Shown: positions 12,229 to 20,872, counted from the stretch's first letter. The stretch: DNA of 64,000 nucleotides from Streptomyces sp. HUAS CB01 (GCF_030406905.1 NZ_CP129137.1:3988001-4052000), one strand, 5' to 3'. The notes: generated from the letters alone by a model not told the origin. Numbers and translations: made by a program.

Positions 12229-13764
12229 ATGAGGCAGCGCAGCAGGGGACGGACGGCGCCGGTCGTGGCGGCGGTGGTGTGCGCGGCGGCGGCGCTGACC
12301 AGCGTCCCGGCCCGGGCGGCCGATCAGCCGGACCCCTATGTCTTCGGCGCGGGCGCGCAGCGGATCGAGGGCGCGGAGAGCAGCGCCGACGCCGAGGCCC
12401 TGAGGGCGGGCACGACCTACCGCTCCTCGATCGGACCGGGCGAGAAGCTCAACTTCCGTGTCGATCTGGACGCCGCGCGGAACGCCTATGTCTCGGTCGT
12501 CGCCGTCCCCCGGCCGGGAACCGGACTCGCGTACAACGACGGCATCGAGGTCACCCTCCAGGACGGCCAGGGAACCAGCTGCGGCAGCGCCGACGACAAG
12601 GTGGGCCCGGGCAGGTTCGCCAGGCCGCTGGCCGCCGCCGCGCACCGCACGATCGGGAAAGGCGGCCCCGCCTGCCAGGAGGCCGGTGCCTTCAACGTGC
12701 TCGTGGAGCGGCTCGGATCCGCGGCCTCCACCTCGGCCGGCGCCCCCGACCCCCGGGACTGGGAGTTGGAGATCCGCCATGTCACCGAGCCCGGGCTGAA
12801 GCAGACGGGACCGACCGAGGCCCCCACGGAGTGGCCCTCCGCCTCACCCGGCCTGCCCGCGGGCGGGAAGAAGGAAGCCGCGGGCGGAACGGGCTTCAAC
12901 GACGCGGCCGAGATCTCCGAGGGCGAGTGGAACAGCCGGATGGAGGCGGGTCGCACGTACTTCTACCGGGTGCGGGTCGACTGGGGGCAGCGGATCTTCG
13001 CGACGGCCTCCCTGGGGAGCATTGACACCAAGCGCTTCACCTTCGTCGGCGAGGCCCTGACCATGCGGCTGTACAACCCGGTGCGCGGACTGGTCGAGGA
13101 CGGCGGGACGGGGCCGTACGACGGCCGGCAGAAGCAGGCCGCGCTGGACCCGCTGCCGGAGGTCGCCTACGAGAACCGCTTCGGCAGCGGCGACAAGGTG
13201 ACGGGCATGCGGCTCAAGGGCGACTACTACCTCGCCGTCAGCCTGAATCCGCAGCTCGCGGAGAAATTCGCCAGGCAGCGCTTCGGCGTGACGCTCCGGG
13301 TCAACGTCGAGGGCGACGCCCAGGCCGCGCCGCCCTACGCGGAACCGGTCGGCGACCTCGGTGTCTCCGAGGGCGAGAAGGCCGATGGAAGCGGCACGAT
13401 GCGGCTCGTGGGCGTGGCCGGCGTGGGCACGGGGACGGTGCTGGTCCTGGGGCTCGGCGCCTGGACACTGCTGGCACGCCGGCGCGCTGCCGCAGTGCCG
13501 CAGGGCGGGCCTTCCGACAGCGCCGGGCCGGGGCACGGCACCCCTCAGGCGCCGACGGGCGCTGCGGCCCCCGCCCCCGGCCTTCCGCCCGGTCCCGGTG
13601 CCCCGCACGGTCCGGGTGCCGGCTCTCCGCACGGCCAGGGTGCAGGTTCTCCGTACGGCCAGGGGTACGGGTACGGCCCCGCCGGCGGGGCCGGGCACCC
13701 CAGGGGCGCGGGGCAGGCCGACAGCACGGCACGGACGGAGTACGGCCCGCCTCCCGCCTGGTGA
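12229..13764 (+). CDS. Surface-anchored hypothetical protein (signal peptide, ectodomain, TM, Gly/Pro tail)
   Basis: A 511-residue protein. The ATG at 12229 is preceded by AAGGGGAAG and gives an Arg-rich start with a Sec-type signal ending near ARA-AD (residues 29-32). The ectodomain spans about 33-395 and has two beta-rich halves: the first contains GEKLNFRVDLDAARNAYVSV, the second AGRTYFYRVRVDWGQRIF, separated by a Pro/Gly linker. Both resemble pre-peptidase or carbohydrate-binding beta-sandwiches, but this is only by look. A membrane helix (about 400-424) ends in LLARRR, followed by a roughly 85-residue cytoplasmic tail of Gly/Pro/His/Ala repeats. It converges on the Ser/Thr kinase gene. 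No enzymatic signature is visible. Confidence 0.8.
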   Translation: MRQRSRGRTAPVVAAVVCAAAALTSVPARAADQPDPYVFGAGAQRIEGAESSADAEALRAGTTYRSSIGPGEKLNFRVDLDAARNAYVSVVAVPRPGTGLAYNDGIEVTLQDGQGTSCGSADDKVGPGRFARPLAAAAHRTIGKGGPACQEAGAFNVLVERLGSAASTSAGAPDPRDWELEIRHVTEPGLKQTGPTEAPTEWPSASPGLPAGGKKEAAGGTGFNDAAEISEGEWNSRMEAGRTYFYRVRVDWGQRIFATASLGSIDTKRFTFVGEALTMRLYNPVRGLVEDGGTGPYDGRQKQAALDPLPEVAYENRFGSGDKVTGMRLKGDYYLAVSLNPQLAEKFARQRFGVTLRVNVEGDAQAAPPYAEPVGDLGVSEGEKADGSGTMRLVGVAGVGTGTVLVLGLGAWTLLARRRAAAVPQGGPSDSAGPGHGTPQAPTGAAAPAPGLPPGPGAPHGPGAGSPHGQGAGSPYGQGYGYGPAGGAGHPRGAGQADSTARTEYGPPPAW

Positions 13765-13775
13765 GACCGTCCGCC

Positions 13776-13792
13776 GAGCGCGCGACGCGCTC
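13776..13792. terminator. Bidirectional hairpin between convergent genes
   Basis: Perfect 7-bp stem GAGCGCG / CGCGCTC with loop CGA. It lies between the stop of the surface protein and the stop of the opposing kinase gene, overlapping the first bases of the latter. Confidence 0.5.
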
Positions 13793-15356
13793 AGGCCTGG
13801 ACGAGGGCCCAGATCCCGACCGCGAAGCAGATCAGCGCGACGACGAGCACCGGGACCGCCACCTTCGGGGGCGGTCCCGGTCGTTTCCGTGCGGCGGGCG
13901 GAGGCGCGGCCGCAGGGGCGTAGGACGGCGCGTACGGCACCGGCTGCGCCTGACCCGGAACCTGCGGGCCCTGGGCGGTGTACTGACGAGTGAGGGGTTG
14001 TTCGTACGGAACCGCGGCCGTCGGCGCCTGGGCGAAGTCCTGTGCCGGCCGCTGTTGCGGTTGACGGGGTCGATGGGGGGAGTCGGTGTGCGCGGGCACG
14101 GGCGTGGGGGACACCGGCTGTCCGGTGGCGGACTGCCGAGCGGGGGCGGACGGCGCGTCCCCGGTGAGCGGTGGCGCCGGCAGGTGGGGCGGCGGGGGCA
14201 GATGGAAGGAGCCGGTCTCCGAGGGCGACGGCAGGGGGGATCCCTGCGAGCCGGGGCTGCCGGGCATCCCCTGGGGGGCCCGCGTGGCCTGTCCGCTCCG
14301 TCCGGGCCGAGGATGTGGCTGCGGATCCGGCTGTTCCGCGCCGGCCGGGTGCGGCCAGGAGCCCGTGCCGTCCGGTGCGGCCTGCTGCGCCTGTCCGGTG
14401 TGGCCTGTGCGGCCGCCGGCCGGCTCCTCGTCCTCGGACGGTACGGCGTCGGCCCGCGGCCCGCCCGGACCGCGCCCCGCGGGGCCGTCGGGCCCGAAAC
14501 CGGAGGGCAGCGGGCCCAGTTGGTCGAACACCTCGACCGGCTCGTCGTCGATGGTGGGTTCGGGCAGCAGCTCCACGGCCGAGGTGAGAGCCTTCCGCGC
14601 ACCGGTCGCCGTGCGGAAGCGGGCCTGCGGATCCGGCTGGAGCAGCCCCGCGAGGACCTGCCACAACGGCTCGGGAATGCCCTGCGGCGCGCCCGGTGTG
14701 CCGTGCGCGGCGAAATGCTCGACCAGGGCGCGGGAGTCGGGCTTCTGGCCCTGGAGCAGATACAGGGCCACGAGCCCCACGGCGAACAGGTCGGCGGGGA
14801 AGTCCGGTTCCGCGCCGAGCATCTGCTCGGGCGCGAAGTAACCGGGCGTCCCCACCACGTAGTTCGTCTCGGTCAGCCGCGGTTCGCCCTTCCGCATGGA
14901 GATGCCGAAGTCGGACAGCCGAAGATGCGGCCGCCCGGTGCCGGTGGCCTCCAGCAGGATGTTCGCGGGCTTGATGTCGCGGTGCACGACCCCCTCCGCG
15001 TGCACCGCGGCGAGCCCCGACAGCAACTGGTCCAGCAGGGTGCAGACGAACCGCGGCGGCAGCGGGCCGTAGTCGCCGATGACGTGCGCCAGCGACCCGC
15101 CGCTCACCAGGTCCATGGTGAACAGCACCTTGTCGTCGTCCGCGGCCCAGCTGGCCGGGGCGAGGACATGCGGGTGATCGATGCGGAGGGCCTGCTCACG
15201 GACGAACCGCAGCAGCGAGTGGGCGTCGCTCTGCTGCAGGACCTTGGCGGCGACATAGCGCCGCCGCCGGTGGTCCCAGGCACGCCATACGGCGCCGACC
15301 CCACCGCGACCGATCGGGTCGATCAGCTCATACCGTCCGGCGAAGACCTCACCCAT
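13791..15356 (-). CDS. Membrane-anchored Ser/Thr protein kinase (Hanks type)
   Basis: A 521-residue protein. The kinase domain is at about 8-270, with Gly loop GRGGVGAV (16-23), catalytic Lys K38, catalytic loop HRDIKPAN (D127), DFG (D149), and APE as FAPEQM after the activation segment TETNYVVGTPGY. A long Pro/Gln/Gly-rich linker follows (about 290-490). A single hydrophobic C-terminal helix (VAVPVLVVALICFAVGIWALV) ends the protein with almost no extracellular part, so it is not a PASTA-type wall sensor. An XRE regulator lies 93 nt upstream on the same strand and is probably co-transcribed. The surface protein converges from the other side. Substrates are unknown. Confidence 0.93.
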   Translation of the reverse strand: MGEVFAGRYELIDPIGRGGVGAVWRAWDHRRRRYVAAKVLQQSDAHSLLRFVREQALRIDHPHVLAPASWAADDDKVLFTMDLVSGGSLAHVIGDYGPLPPRFVCTLLDQLLSGLAAVHAEGVVHRDIKPANILLEATGTGRPHLRLSDFGISMRKGEPRLTETNYVVGTPGYFAPEQMLGAEPDFPADLFAVGLVALYLLQGQKPDSRALVEHFAAHGTPGAPQGIPEPLWQVLAGLLQPDPQARFRTATGARKALTSAVELLPEPTIDDEPVEVFDQLGPLPSGFGPDGPAGRGPGGPRADAVPSEDEEPAGGRTGHTGQAQQAAPDGTGSWPHPAGAEQPDPQPHPRPGRSGQATRAPQGMPGSPGSQGSPLPSPSETGSFHLPPPPHLPAPPLTGDAPSAPARQSATGQPVSPTPVPAHTDSPHRPRQPQQRPAQDFAQAPTAAVPYEQPLTRQYTAQGPQVPGQAQPVPYAPSYAPAAAPPPAARKRPGPPPKVAVPVLVVALICFAVGIWALVQA

Positions 15357-15449
15357 GCGCTGCGCCCGCTCCCGGTTCCCTGGTCCGGCGTCCTGCTTCG
15401 TCCGGTGTGCTTCCCTGCCCCGGCCGCCCGCCGCCCGCGCCTGCCTCGA

Positions 15450-15998
15450 TCAGTTCTGGTGCGACTCGTAGTGGGCGACCGCCTCCGCGGTCCGCCCGGC
15501 GCCGTACACCCGGAGGAACTCTGCCAGTTCCGGATGGGTGGGGGCGAGCGTGTCCGCCGCGTCGATGATGTCGCCGGCCGCCGCCACCGAGCGGAGCAGC
15601 GACTGGATCTCCCGTACCACCCGGCGCACCGTCGGCGCGCCCGAGCTGGTCGTGGACTGCCCGGTGCCGGTGAGCACGGAGCCGCCCTGGGACTTCTTGA
15701 TCTCGTCCATGCGGTCCGTCGCCTCGGCCGCGCTGGCGCTGCCGTCGGCGACCTGACTGGCCAGCTCCTGGAGGGCCTGGACGCGCTGGACGACCGCCGG
15801 GTTGCCGATCTTGGCACGCTGGCCGCTCATCAGCTGGGAGAGCATCGGAGCCGACAGCCCGAGCACCGCAGCAAGACGGGCCTGGTTGAGGCCCAGGTCG
15901 TCGATGAGCCGGCGGAAGAGCGCCCCCAGTGGCTCCCCGTACCAGCTGCGCTGGAGCTCTCTGGCTCTCGCCGTCGCGTCCTGCTGTGCTGCATCCAT
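15450..15998 (-). CDS. XRE-family helix-turn-helix regulator
   Basis: A 182-residue protein. The ATG at 15998 (MDAAQQDATARAREL) is preferred over one five codons upstream because GGGGAG lies 7 nt before it. The N-terminal HTH is at about 30-60, including LNQARLAAVLGLSAPMLSQL. The remainder is helical, with a Gly/Ser/Thr linker near 105-120 and a C-terminal TPR-like helical domain ending AVAHYESHQN. It lies just upstream of the Ser/Thr kinase on the same strand, which suggests a kinase-regulator pair. No operator can be assigned with certainty. Confidence 0.87.
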   Translation of the reverse strand: MDAAQQDATARARELQRSWYGEPLGALFRRLIDDLGLNQARLAAVLGLSAPMLSQLMSGQRAKIGNPAVVQRVQALQELASQVADGSASAAEATDRMDEIKKSQGGSVLTGTGQSTTSSGAPTVRRVVREIQSLLRSVAAAGDIIDAADTLAPTHPELAEFLRVYGAGRTAEAVAHYESHQN

Positions 15999-16139
15999 GT
16001 TGCGTCTCCCCATCGCTACCCCTGGCGTGGCTTCGCTGGTGCGAACCCGACGAGCATCTTACGGAGCGTGGTCGGATACCGGGAGCCCCAATCCTTTTGG
16101 AAGATCCCGGGGGTTACCCGGTACTCTGGTCTCCGTTCC

Positions 16140-16212
16140 GGGGCCTTAGCTCAGTTGGTAGAGCGCTGTCTTTGCATGGCAGATGTCAGGGGTTCGACTC
16201 CCCTAGGCTCCA
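16140..16212 (+). tRNA. tRNA-Ala(TGC)
   Basis: A 73-nt cloverleaf. The acceptor GGGGCCT pairs with AGGCTCC (one G-U). The anticodon TGC is at 16173-16175 in loop TTTGCAT, with T-loop TTCGACT. The 3' CCA is not encoded (CCC follows the discriminator A), unlike the tRNA-Ile in this window. Confidence 0.97.
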
Positions 16213-16223
16213 CCCGGTGAATG

Positions 16224-16263
16224 CCCTCTGACCTGCGAAAGTGCAGGTTCAGGGGGCTTTTCC
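16224..16263 (+). terminator. Terminator after tRNA-Ala
   Basis: CCCTCTGACCTGC and GCAGGTTCAGGGGG pair with a one-base bulge around a GAAAGT loop, followed by CTTTT. This is one of the few intrinsic terminators here with a U-run. Confidence 0.8.
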
Positions 16264-16726
16264 GTGCCCGCCGTCCCGGGCGCCGGAGCGGGGGCCGCCG
16301 GCCGGTACCGGTGCCCCCGGCAGCCCGCGGACGGGCACCCGCCGGCCCGCTCTGGCCGCCGGCAGACGACTCGTCCTTGTCGTGGACGCGGAACCCCGCA
16401 CGTCGATCCCGTCGGCCGGGCTGCCGGCTTCCCCGCCGTGGCTCCGCTCCGATGCCCGTCCGGAGCAGCGGGCGGTTTCCCTTCCGGGTTGCGCGATGCG
16501 TGCCGCCGTGTCAGTGCCGTCCGCGGTCGGTGGCGCGGCCTGTTTCCGCAGGCGGGAGGGGCGGTGACACGGCCGTTCCCGCATGACGGTGGCTCAGGGC
16601 GCCTGGGCCGCACGGGTGGTGTTCATCGGAAGATCCGCCGACCCGACGCCGAGGTCCCACGATTTTCGAGATGCGTCCACATCATGAGGAACGTATGTAA
16701 AACGCCCAATCGGAAAGCGAGGAGCC
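16264..16726. other. Intergenic region, tRNA-Ala to small secreted protein
   Basis: About 460 nt with no supportable gene; the open frames on both strands are unbiased. The final 80 bases contain locally AT-rich DNA (GATTTTCGAGATGCGT, CATGAGGAACGTATGTAAAA) and probably hold the promoter of the next gene. Confidence 0.4.
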
Positions 16727-17188
16727 ATGGCCGCCGTCAAGGTCACCTCTGTGTGGACCGCCTTCGTCGCCCTGATCGTCACCCTGCTCACCTCCCTGGG
16801 GTTCGCCCCCTCCGCCAAGGCCGCCGAGCAGTCGGCCGGTCCCCTTCAGCCGGAGGGCCCCGCGGAGCCGAAGCCCACCGTCCCCGGTGCGCGGAGCGCG
16901 GGGAGCAGAGCGGGAGCCCATGACCATCCCACCGGACCCCGCCCGGCGCCCGCCCCTGCCGCGAGTACGTACGGAAGCCTGGCCATGCACGGCTTCTGGT
17001 ACGAGGTGGTGCGCCAGAGGACGCCTCGCGACCGCGCTCTGCCGCCGACCATCAAGCAGCGGATCCGCGCCGAGGCCCACGGTGCCTCCCCCGCCGTGCG
17101 CAAGGTGCCCAGCCTCAACGACGCGGGCGATTCTCAGCGGGAGCCCTCGTCCGTCGAGGACGAGGAGCGCGTTCCGGCGGCAGCATGA
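16727..17188 (+). CDS. Small secreted hypothetical protein
   Basis: A 153-residue protein. The ATG follows GCGAGGAGCC. It begins MAAVKVTSVWTAFVALIVTL with a hydrophobic segment to about residue 27 and a likely signal cleavage at SAKA-AE. After that comes a Pro/Gly/Ala-rich linker, then a short conserved-looking block YGSLAMHGFWYEVVRQRTPRD followed by LPPTIKQRIRAEAHG, then an acidic tail. It looks like a family of short Streptomyces exported proteins of unknown function (possibly DUF6344); I am not certain of the family name. Its stop overlaps an ATG in ATGA (17185), beginning a further open frame of doubtful coding status. Confidence 0.7.
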   Translation: MAAVKVTSVWTAFVALIVTLLTSLGFAPSAKAAEQSAGPLQPEGPAEPKPTVPGARSAGSRAGAHDHPTGPRPAPAPAASTYGSLAMHGFWYEVVRQRTPRDRALPPTIKQRIRAEAHGASPAVRKVPSLNDAGDSQREPSSVEDEERVPAAA

Positions 17189-17544
17189 GGCGCCGGGAAG
17201 CTTTCGGCCCGCCCGGCGCCGGTTGTCCGGTATCACGCGTCGTCAGCGATGTCGTGCGTGGTCGGGACGGAGACTGGTGGTCGGAACCCCCGCAGCCCAG
17301 CCCGATCGGTGAAGGACGGCCGGCAGTGTCCGGACCGGTGACGTCGCAGGAAGCGCGCCCGAGGCCCCCCGAGGCCGGCCGGCGGGGATCCTCCGACAAC
17401 CGCCGGCGACGGCACTCGGGGAACGGTCGGCGACGAGCTCCGAAGGCCGGTCAGCCACCGTCCTCCGGGAATGCTCGGCACGGTTCCACGAGCCCGGTCA
17501 CCGACGGCCCGTCCGGGGACGGCCGATGACAGACTTCCCGAGCA
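17189..17544. other. Region with doubtful coupled ORF
   Basis: An Arg/Gly/Pro-rich frame runs 17185-17529. It is joined by ATGA overlaps both to the gene before it and to another frame starting at 17526. Third-base GC bias is only moderate and no domain is recognisable, so I do not call it a gene. Confidence 0.3.
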
Positions 17545-17743
17545 CGATGTGCCGGCGGCCCTGCGCGGCCACGTACCGACGGTCCTCAGGGGACACGGAC
17601 GTGCGGTCCTCCCGGGCCACCCACCGACGGTCCTCCGGGCAACGGTCTTCCCAGGCCACCCACCGGCGGCCCTCCGAGGCCATCCGGCAGCGGCCCTCCG
17701 GGGACACCGGGCGACGGTCCTGCGAGACCGTCCGGCCCTTCGG
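17545..17743. repeat. Degenerate 24-bp minisatellite
   Basis: Tandem 24-bp units with an approximate consensus beginning CCACCCACCGACGGTCCTCC. Units run 17569-17592, 17593-17616, 17617-17640, then a 15-bp deletion unit (17641-17655), then 17656-17679, 17680-17703 and 17704-17727, with partial units on each side. Because 24 is a multiple of 3, all reading frames show 8-residue repeats (for example RGHxPTVL on plus, xPEDRRWV on minus), so coding on either strand cannot be judged from repetition alone. Confidence 0.85.
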
Positions 17744-17869
17744 AACCACGCACCAGCGGTACGGCAAGGCCATCACCAGCGGCCCCTCAGGGACAGCCGG
17801 TGACAGCCACAGCCCTCCCAGGGAGTACGCCATGACGGGCGTCCACCCAGAACCGGCAGGTCCGGAGTG

Positions 17870-18562
17870 TCAGCGACGGTCCTCACGGTCCGTGTCGGCC
17901 TCGCTCTCGGTCTGCTTGGCCTGGACATCCGGGTCCAGCAACGACTGATCGCTCCCGTCGACCGACGACAGCGTGCGGTCCGGGACCTCGGTCGCGGCCG
18001 GAGGCTCCACCAGCCAGTCCGGGTTGGCCTGCTTGTCCCACCACTTCCACACGGCGAACAGCCCAGCGGCGACGGCGCCGACGACCACAGCACCCTTCGC
18101 GGCGCGACCGCACTTCGCACGCCGCTCGTTCTTCTTCGCGAGCTTCTTGATGTCCTCGGCGGTGACCGAGCCGCGCAGCGCGGCCAGCGCGGCGGCGGAC
18201 CGCGTGACGGCCTCCTGCCCCACGGGCTGGGCCACCGCGACGGCGTGCTCGAGGCGCGGAGCCGTGTAGTCCGCCGCCTGACGTGCGGCATTCCGGGTCA
18301 TGACGGCGGCCCGGTGAGCCGCGTCGTCCACCTGCGGCGGAACATGCGGTGCGACATGGCACTTGTACTGGACGCGGGCCTGATGACGCGCCTGGCGTGC
18401 GGCCTTCTTCACCTTCGGCTCGAGAGCGACACGAGCCTGGTGGGCGTAGAGCGCGGCCTGGTCCTTGGCCGTGCCGGCGTATGGCGCCACCACGTCCGCG
18501 GCGTGGAGCACGCCCTCCTTGGCCGTGTCCGTCGCGGCGCGCACGCTGTCCATGCGGGTCAC
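17870..18562 (-). CDS. DUF5324-like membrane-anchored protein
   Basis: A 230-residue protein. The GTG at 18562 is chosen because GAGGAGGAGG lies directly upstream and the product then begins VTRMDSVRAATDTAKEGVLH. Residues 1-150 form a long Ala/Arg/Gln-rich amphipathic helix resembling apolipoprotein or LEA repeats (AADVVAPYAGTAKDQAALYA, QARHQARVQY, AARQAADYTAPRLEHAVAVA). A short basic segment and one membrane helix follow (GAVVVGAVAAGLFAVWKWW, about 170-190), then an outside DKQANPDWLVEPPAATEVP and an acidic tail. It matches my memory of Streptomyces DUF5324; function unknown. It is divergent from the cyclophilin gene. Confidence 0.8.
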   Translation of the reverse strand: MTRMDSVRAATDTAKEGVLHAADVVAPYAGTAKDQAALYAHQARVALEPKVKKAARQARHQARVQYKCHVAPHVPPQVDDAAHRAAVMTRNAARQAADYTAPRLEHAVAVAQPVGQEAVTRSAAALAALRGSVTAEDIKKLAKKNERRAKCGRAAKGAVVVGAVAAGLFAVWKWWDKQANPDWLVEPPAATEVPDRTLSSVDGSDQSLLDPDVQAKQTESEADTDREDRR

Positions 18563-18768
18563 GGGATCCTCCTCCTCGGTGGCGTTCGCGGGCGTCTGGG
18601 GCGTTTGTCGACCCAGCAAAGGCACCATCCGCCTTTCCACCCTTTTCGAAATCATGCCCGTTGAGGGCTGCCTCGGCATGCGGGACGGGCATCCGGGTCA
18701 TTTTCCGTGTCCACGGTCGTCCCGTGGGAGGATCTGGGACGTCACAGAGGACTTACGGAAGGCAGACC

Positions 18769-19302
18769 GTGGCCGAGCAGCTCCACGCCACCCTGAAGAC
18801 CAACCACGGCGACATCGACATCCGGCTTCTGCCGAACCACGCGCCGAAGACGGTGAAGAACTTCGTCGAGCTCGCCACGGGTGAGCGGGAGTGGACCAAT
18901 CCGGCTACCGGGAAGAAGTCGACGGACAGGCTGTACGACGGCACGGTCTTCCACCGGGTGATCAGCGGCTTCATGATCCAGGGCGGCGACCCGCTGGGCA
19001 ACGGCACCGGCGGCCCGGGCTACGAGTTCGCCGACGAGTTCCACCCGGACCTGGCCTTCGACCGCCCGTACCTGCTGGCCATGGCCAATGCCGGCCCGGG
19101 CACCAACGGCTCGCAGTTCTTCATCACCGTCGCCCCCACCGGCTGGCTGACCCGCAAGCACACGATCTTCGGCGAGGTCACCGACGAGGCCGGCCGGAAG
19201 GTCGTGGACGCGATCGCCGGCGCGCCGACCAACCCGCGCACCGACCGCCCGCTGAACGACGTGGTGATCGAGTCCGTCGTGATCGAGACCCGCCAGGGCT
19301 GA
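18769..19302 (+). CDS. ppiA: Peptidyl-prolyl cis-trans isomerase, cyclophilin type
   Basis: A 177-residue single-domain cyclophilin, presumably cytosolic since no signal peptide is present. The GTG start at 18769 follows GGAAGG. Active-site signatures are visible: the conserved Arg in FHRVISGFMIQGGDP, Gln in the same segment, NGSQFFIT, and the substrate-pocket LTRKHTIFGEV. It catalyses proline isomerisation in protein folding. It stands alone, with a strong terminator downstream. Confidence 0.96.
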   Translation: MAEQLHATLKTNHGDIDIRLLPNHAPKTVKNFVELATGEREWTNPATGKKSTDRLYDGTVFHRVISGFMIQGGDPLGNGTGGPGYEFADEFHPDLAFDRPYLLAMANAGPGTNGSQFFITVAPTGWLTRKHTIFGEVTDEAGRKVVDAIAGAPTNPRTDRPLNDVVIESVVIETRQG

Positions 19303-19363
19303 TCCCGCGGGGAGCCGCAGGGCGATCCTCCTGCGGAGGCCGGGTTCCGTACGGGAACCTTTA

Positions 19364-19394
19364 CGCCCCGCTCGTCCGTAAGACGAGCGGGGCG
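19364..19394 (+). terminator. Terminator after cyclophilin
   Basis: Perfect 13-bp stem CGCCCCGCTCGTC / GACGAGCGGGGCG with a 5-nt loop. A second small hairpin (GGTTCC / GGGAACC, 19343-19359) lies just before it. Confidence 0.85.
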
Positions 19395-19434
19395 AAGCAT
19401 TGCGCGGAGCCCGCGCGGAAGACGAGGGGACCTC

Positions 19435-20334
19435 ATGGATCAGGCGCCAGGAAGCCCGGACCGGCCCCAGGCGGCGCACGGGCTGCCGGGCTGCTACCGG
19501 CACCCCGGCCGGGAGACCGGCATCAGCTGCACCCGCTGCGAGCGGCCGATCTGTCCCGAGTGCATGGTCAGCGCGTCGGTCGGCTTCCAGTGCCCGGAGT
19601 GCGTGCGCACGGGGTCGGGCACCGGGCACGCCCCGTCCGCGAACCGTCCCCGGACGATCGCCGGAGCCGAACTCACCTCGGGTGACCCGCGGCTCGTCAC
19701 CAAGATCCTTCTCGGCGTCAACGTCGCGGTGTTCCTCGCCGTGCTCGCCGACCGGACGATCGCGGACCAGCTCGATCTGATCGGGCTCGCGTTCAACCCC
19801 CGGATCCAGGAGGTCGTGGGAGTCGCCGACGGCGAGTGGTACCGCCTGGTGACCTCGATGTTCCTGCACCAGGAGATCTGGCACATCGCCTTCAACATGC
19901 TGGGGCTCTGGTGGCTCGGCGGCCCGCTCGAGGCGGCGCTCGGCCGGGTGCGCTATCTCGCGCTCTACCTGCTCTCCGGACTTGCGGGAAGCGCGCTGGT
20001 CTATCTGCTGGCGGCGCCGAACCAGGGTGCCCTCGGTGCCTCCGGGGCGATCTGGGGTCTGCTCGGCGCCACCGCCGTGCTCCTGCGCCGGCTCGACTAC
20101 GACCTGCGTCCGGTGATCGCGCTCCTGGCGCTGAACCTGCTCATCACCTTCACCATGAGCGGCATCTCCTGGGAGGCCCACGTCGGCGGTCTGGTCGGCG
20201 GCACGGTGATCGCGTTCGGCATGGTGCACGCGCCCCGTGAGCGGCGGACCCTGGTGCAGGTCGGGGTCTGTGCCCTCGTCCTGGTCGTCTCGGTCGTGGC
20301 CATCGTTCTGAGGACGCAGTCGCTGCTCACCTGA
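19435..20334 (+). CDS. Rhomboid intramembrane serine protease with N-terminal zinc finger
   Basis: A 299-residue protein. Residues 20-56 form a Cys/His-rich B-box-like zinc site (CYRHPGRETGISCTRC and later CPEC pairs). The rhomboid domain follows, with six predicted membrane segments from about 90 to 295. The catalytic dyad is S203 in GASGAIWG and H249 in EAHVGGLVGG. The loop residues HQEIWHIAFNMLGLWWLG match the rhomboid HxxxxHxxxN signature. Substrates are unknown. It is followed by an intergenic DnaA-box cluster. Confidence 0.94.
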   Translation: MDQAPGSPDRPQAAHGLPGCYRHPGRETGISCTRCERPICPECMVSASVGFQCPECVRTGSGTGHAPSANRPRTIAGAELTSGDPRLVTKILLGVNVAVFLAVLADRTIADQLDLIGLAFNPRIQEVVGVADGEWYRLVTSMFLHQEIWHIAFNMLGLWWLGGPLEAALGRVRYLALYLLSGLAGSALVYLLAAPNQGALGASGAIWGLLGATAVLLRRLDYDLRPVIALLALNLLITFTMSGISWEAHVGGLVGGTVIAFGMVHAPRERRTLVQVGVCALVLVVSVVAIVLRTQSLLT

Positions 20335-20340
20335 GCAGAG

Positions 20341-20570
20341 CTTTCCCCAAAGTTGTCCACAGCGTGTGGCGGATCTTGTGCGCCTTGTGGGGAACAGCTG
20401 TGCCCCTTGTCCCTGACCTGGGTTTTCCCAGGAGGGACAAGGGGCGTAAGGGGAAGCTCGCTGTCGCTGGAACGGCCCCAGTGGTCACATCGGCGTCAAC
20501 AGCCGGAGGGTTATCCACAGATCGTCAGACCTTTTCCTCATCTGTGGACGACGCTGTGGATAACTTAGGG
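20341..20570. promoter_or_regulatory. DnaA-box cluster outside oriC
   Basis: Four good boxes lie in this rhomboid-crgA intergenic region: TTGTCCACA at 20353-20361 (exact), TTATCCACA at 20511-20519 (exact E. coli-type), TGTGGACGA at 20543-20551 (one mismatch, reverse) and TGTGGATAA at 20555-20563 (exact, reverse). The last three lie within 53 bp. Streptomyces coelicolor is known to carry DnaA-box clusters near but outside oriC that titrate DnaA and delay initiation; this may be such a site. Confidence 0.7.
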
Positions 20571-20614
20571 GCAGGGCTTGACAGCGACCGGTTCGCCCGC
20601 TTCGTCGGTAGCCG

Positions 20615-20872
20615 CTACTTCCACTGTGTGGAGACGGCGAAGCCCCCGGCGATGAAGCCGAAGCCGACCACGATGTTCCAGTTCCCGAGCGACTTCACGG
20701 GAAGCGAGCCGTCGGTGACGTAGAAGACGACGATCCACGCCAGTCCGATCAGGAACAGCGCCAGCATCACGGGAGCGACCCAGCTGCGGTTCGTCAGCTT
20801 GATGCTGGTCGCCTGCTTCGAGGACGGCGGGGGCGTGAAGTCGGCCTTCTTGCGGATACGTGACTTCGGCAC
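20615..20872 (-). CDS. crgA: Cell division protein CrgA
   Basis: An 85-residue small membrane protein with two hydrophobic helices (about 32-52 and 65-83). It opens [18 protein letters not shown] and ends STQWK, typical of CrgA (formerly WhiP), which in Streptomyces and mycobacteria binds FtsZ and divisome proteins and coordinates growth with septation. The GTG at 20872 follows CAGGAGAG by 7 nt; the open frame continues upstream but is not coding. It is divergent from the DUF881 gene. The DnaA-box cluster lies just downstream. Confidence 0.96.
   Translation of the reverse strand: MPKSRIRKKADFTPPPSSKQATSIKLTNRSWVAPVMLALFLIGLAWIVVFYVTDGSLPVKSLGNWNIVVGFGFIAGGFAVSTQWK

Noticed and set aside
17498..17833. 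Minus-strand repeat protein in the minisatellite
   Set aside because: A 24-bp unit makes any frame repetitive; no start context or homology to support it.
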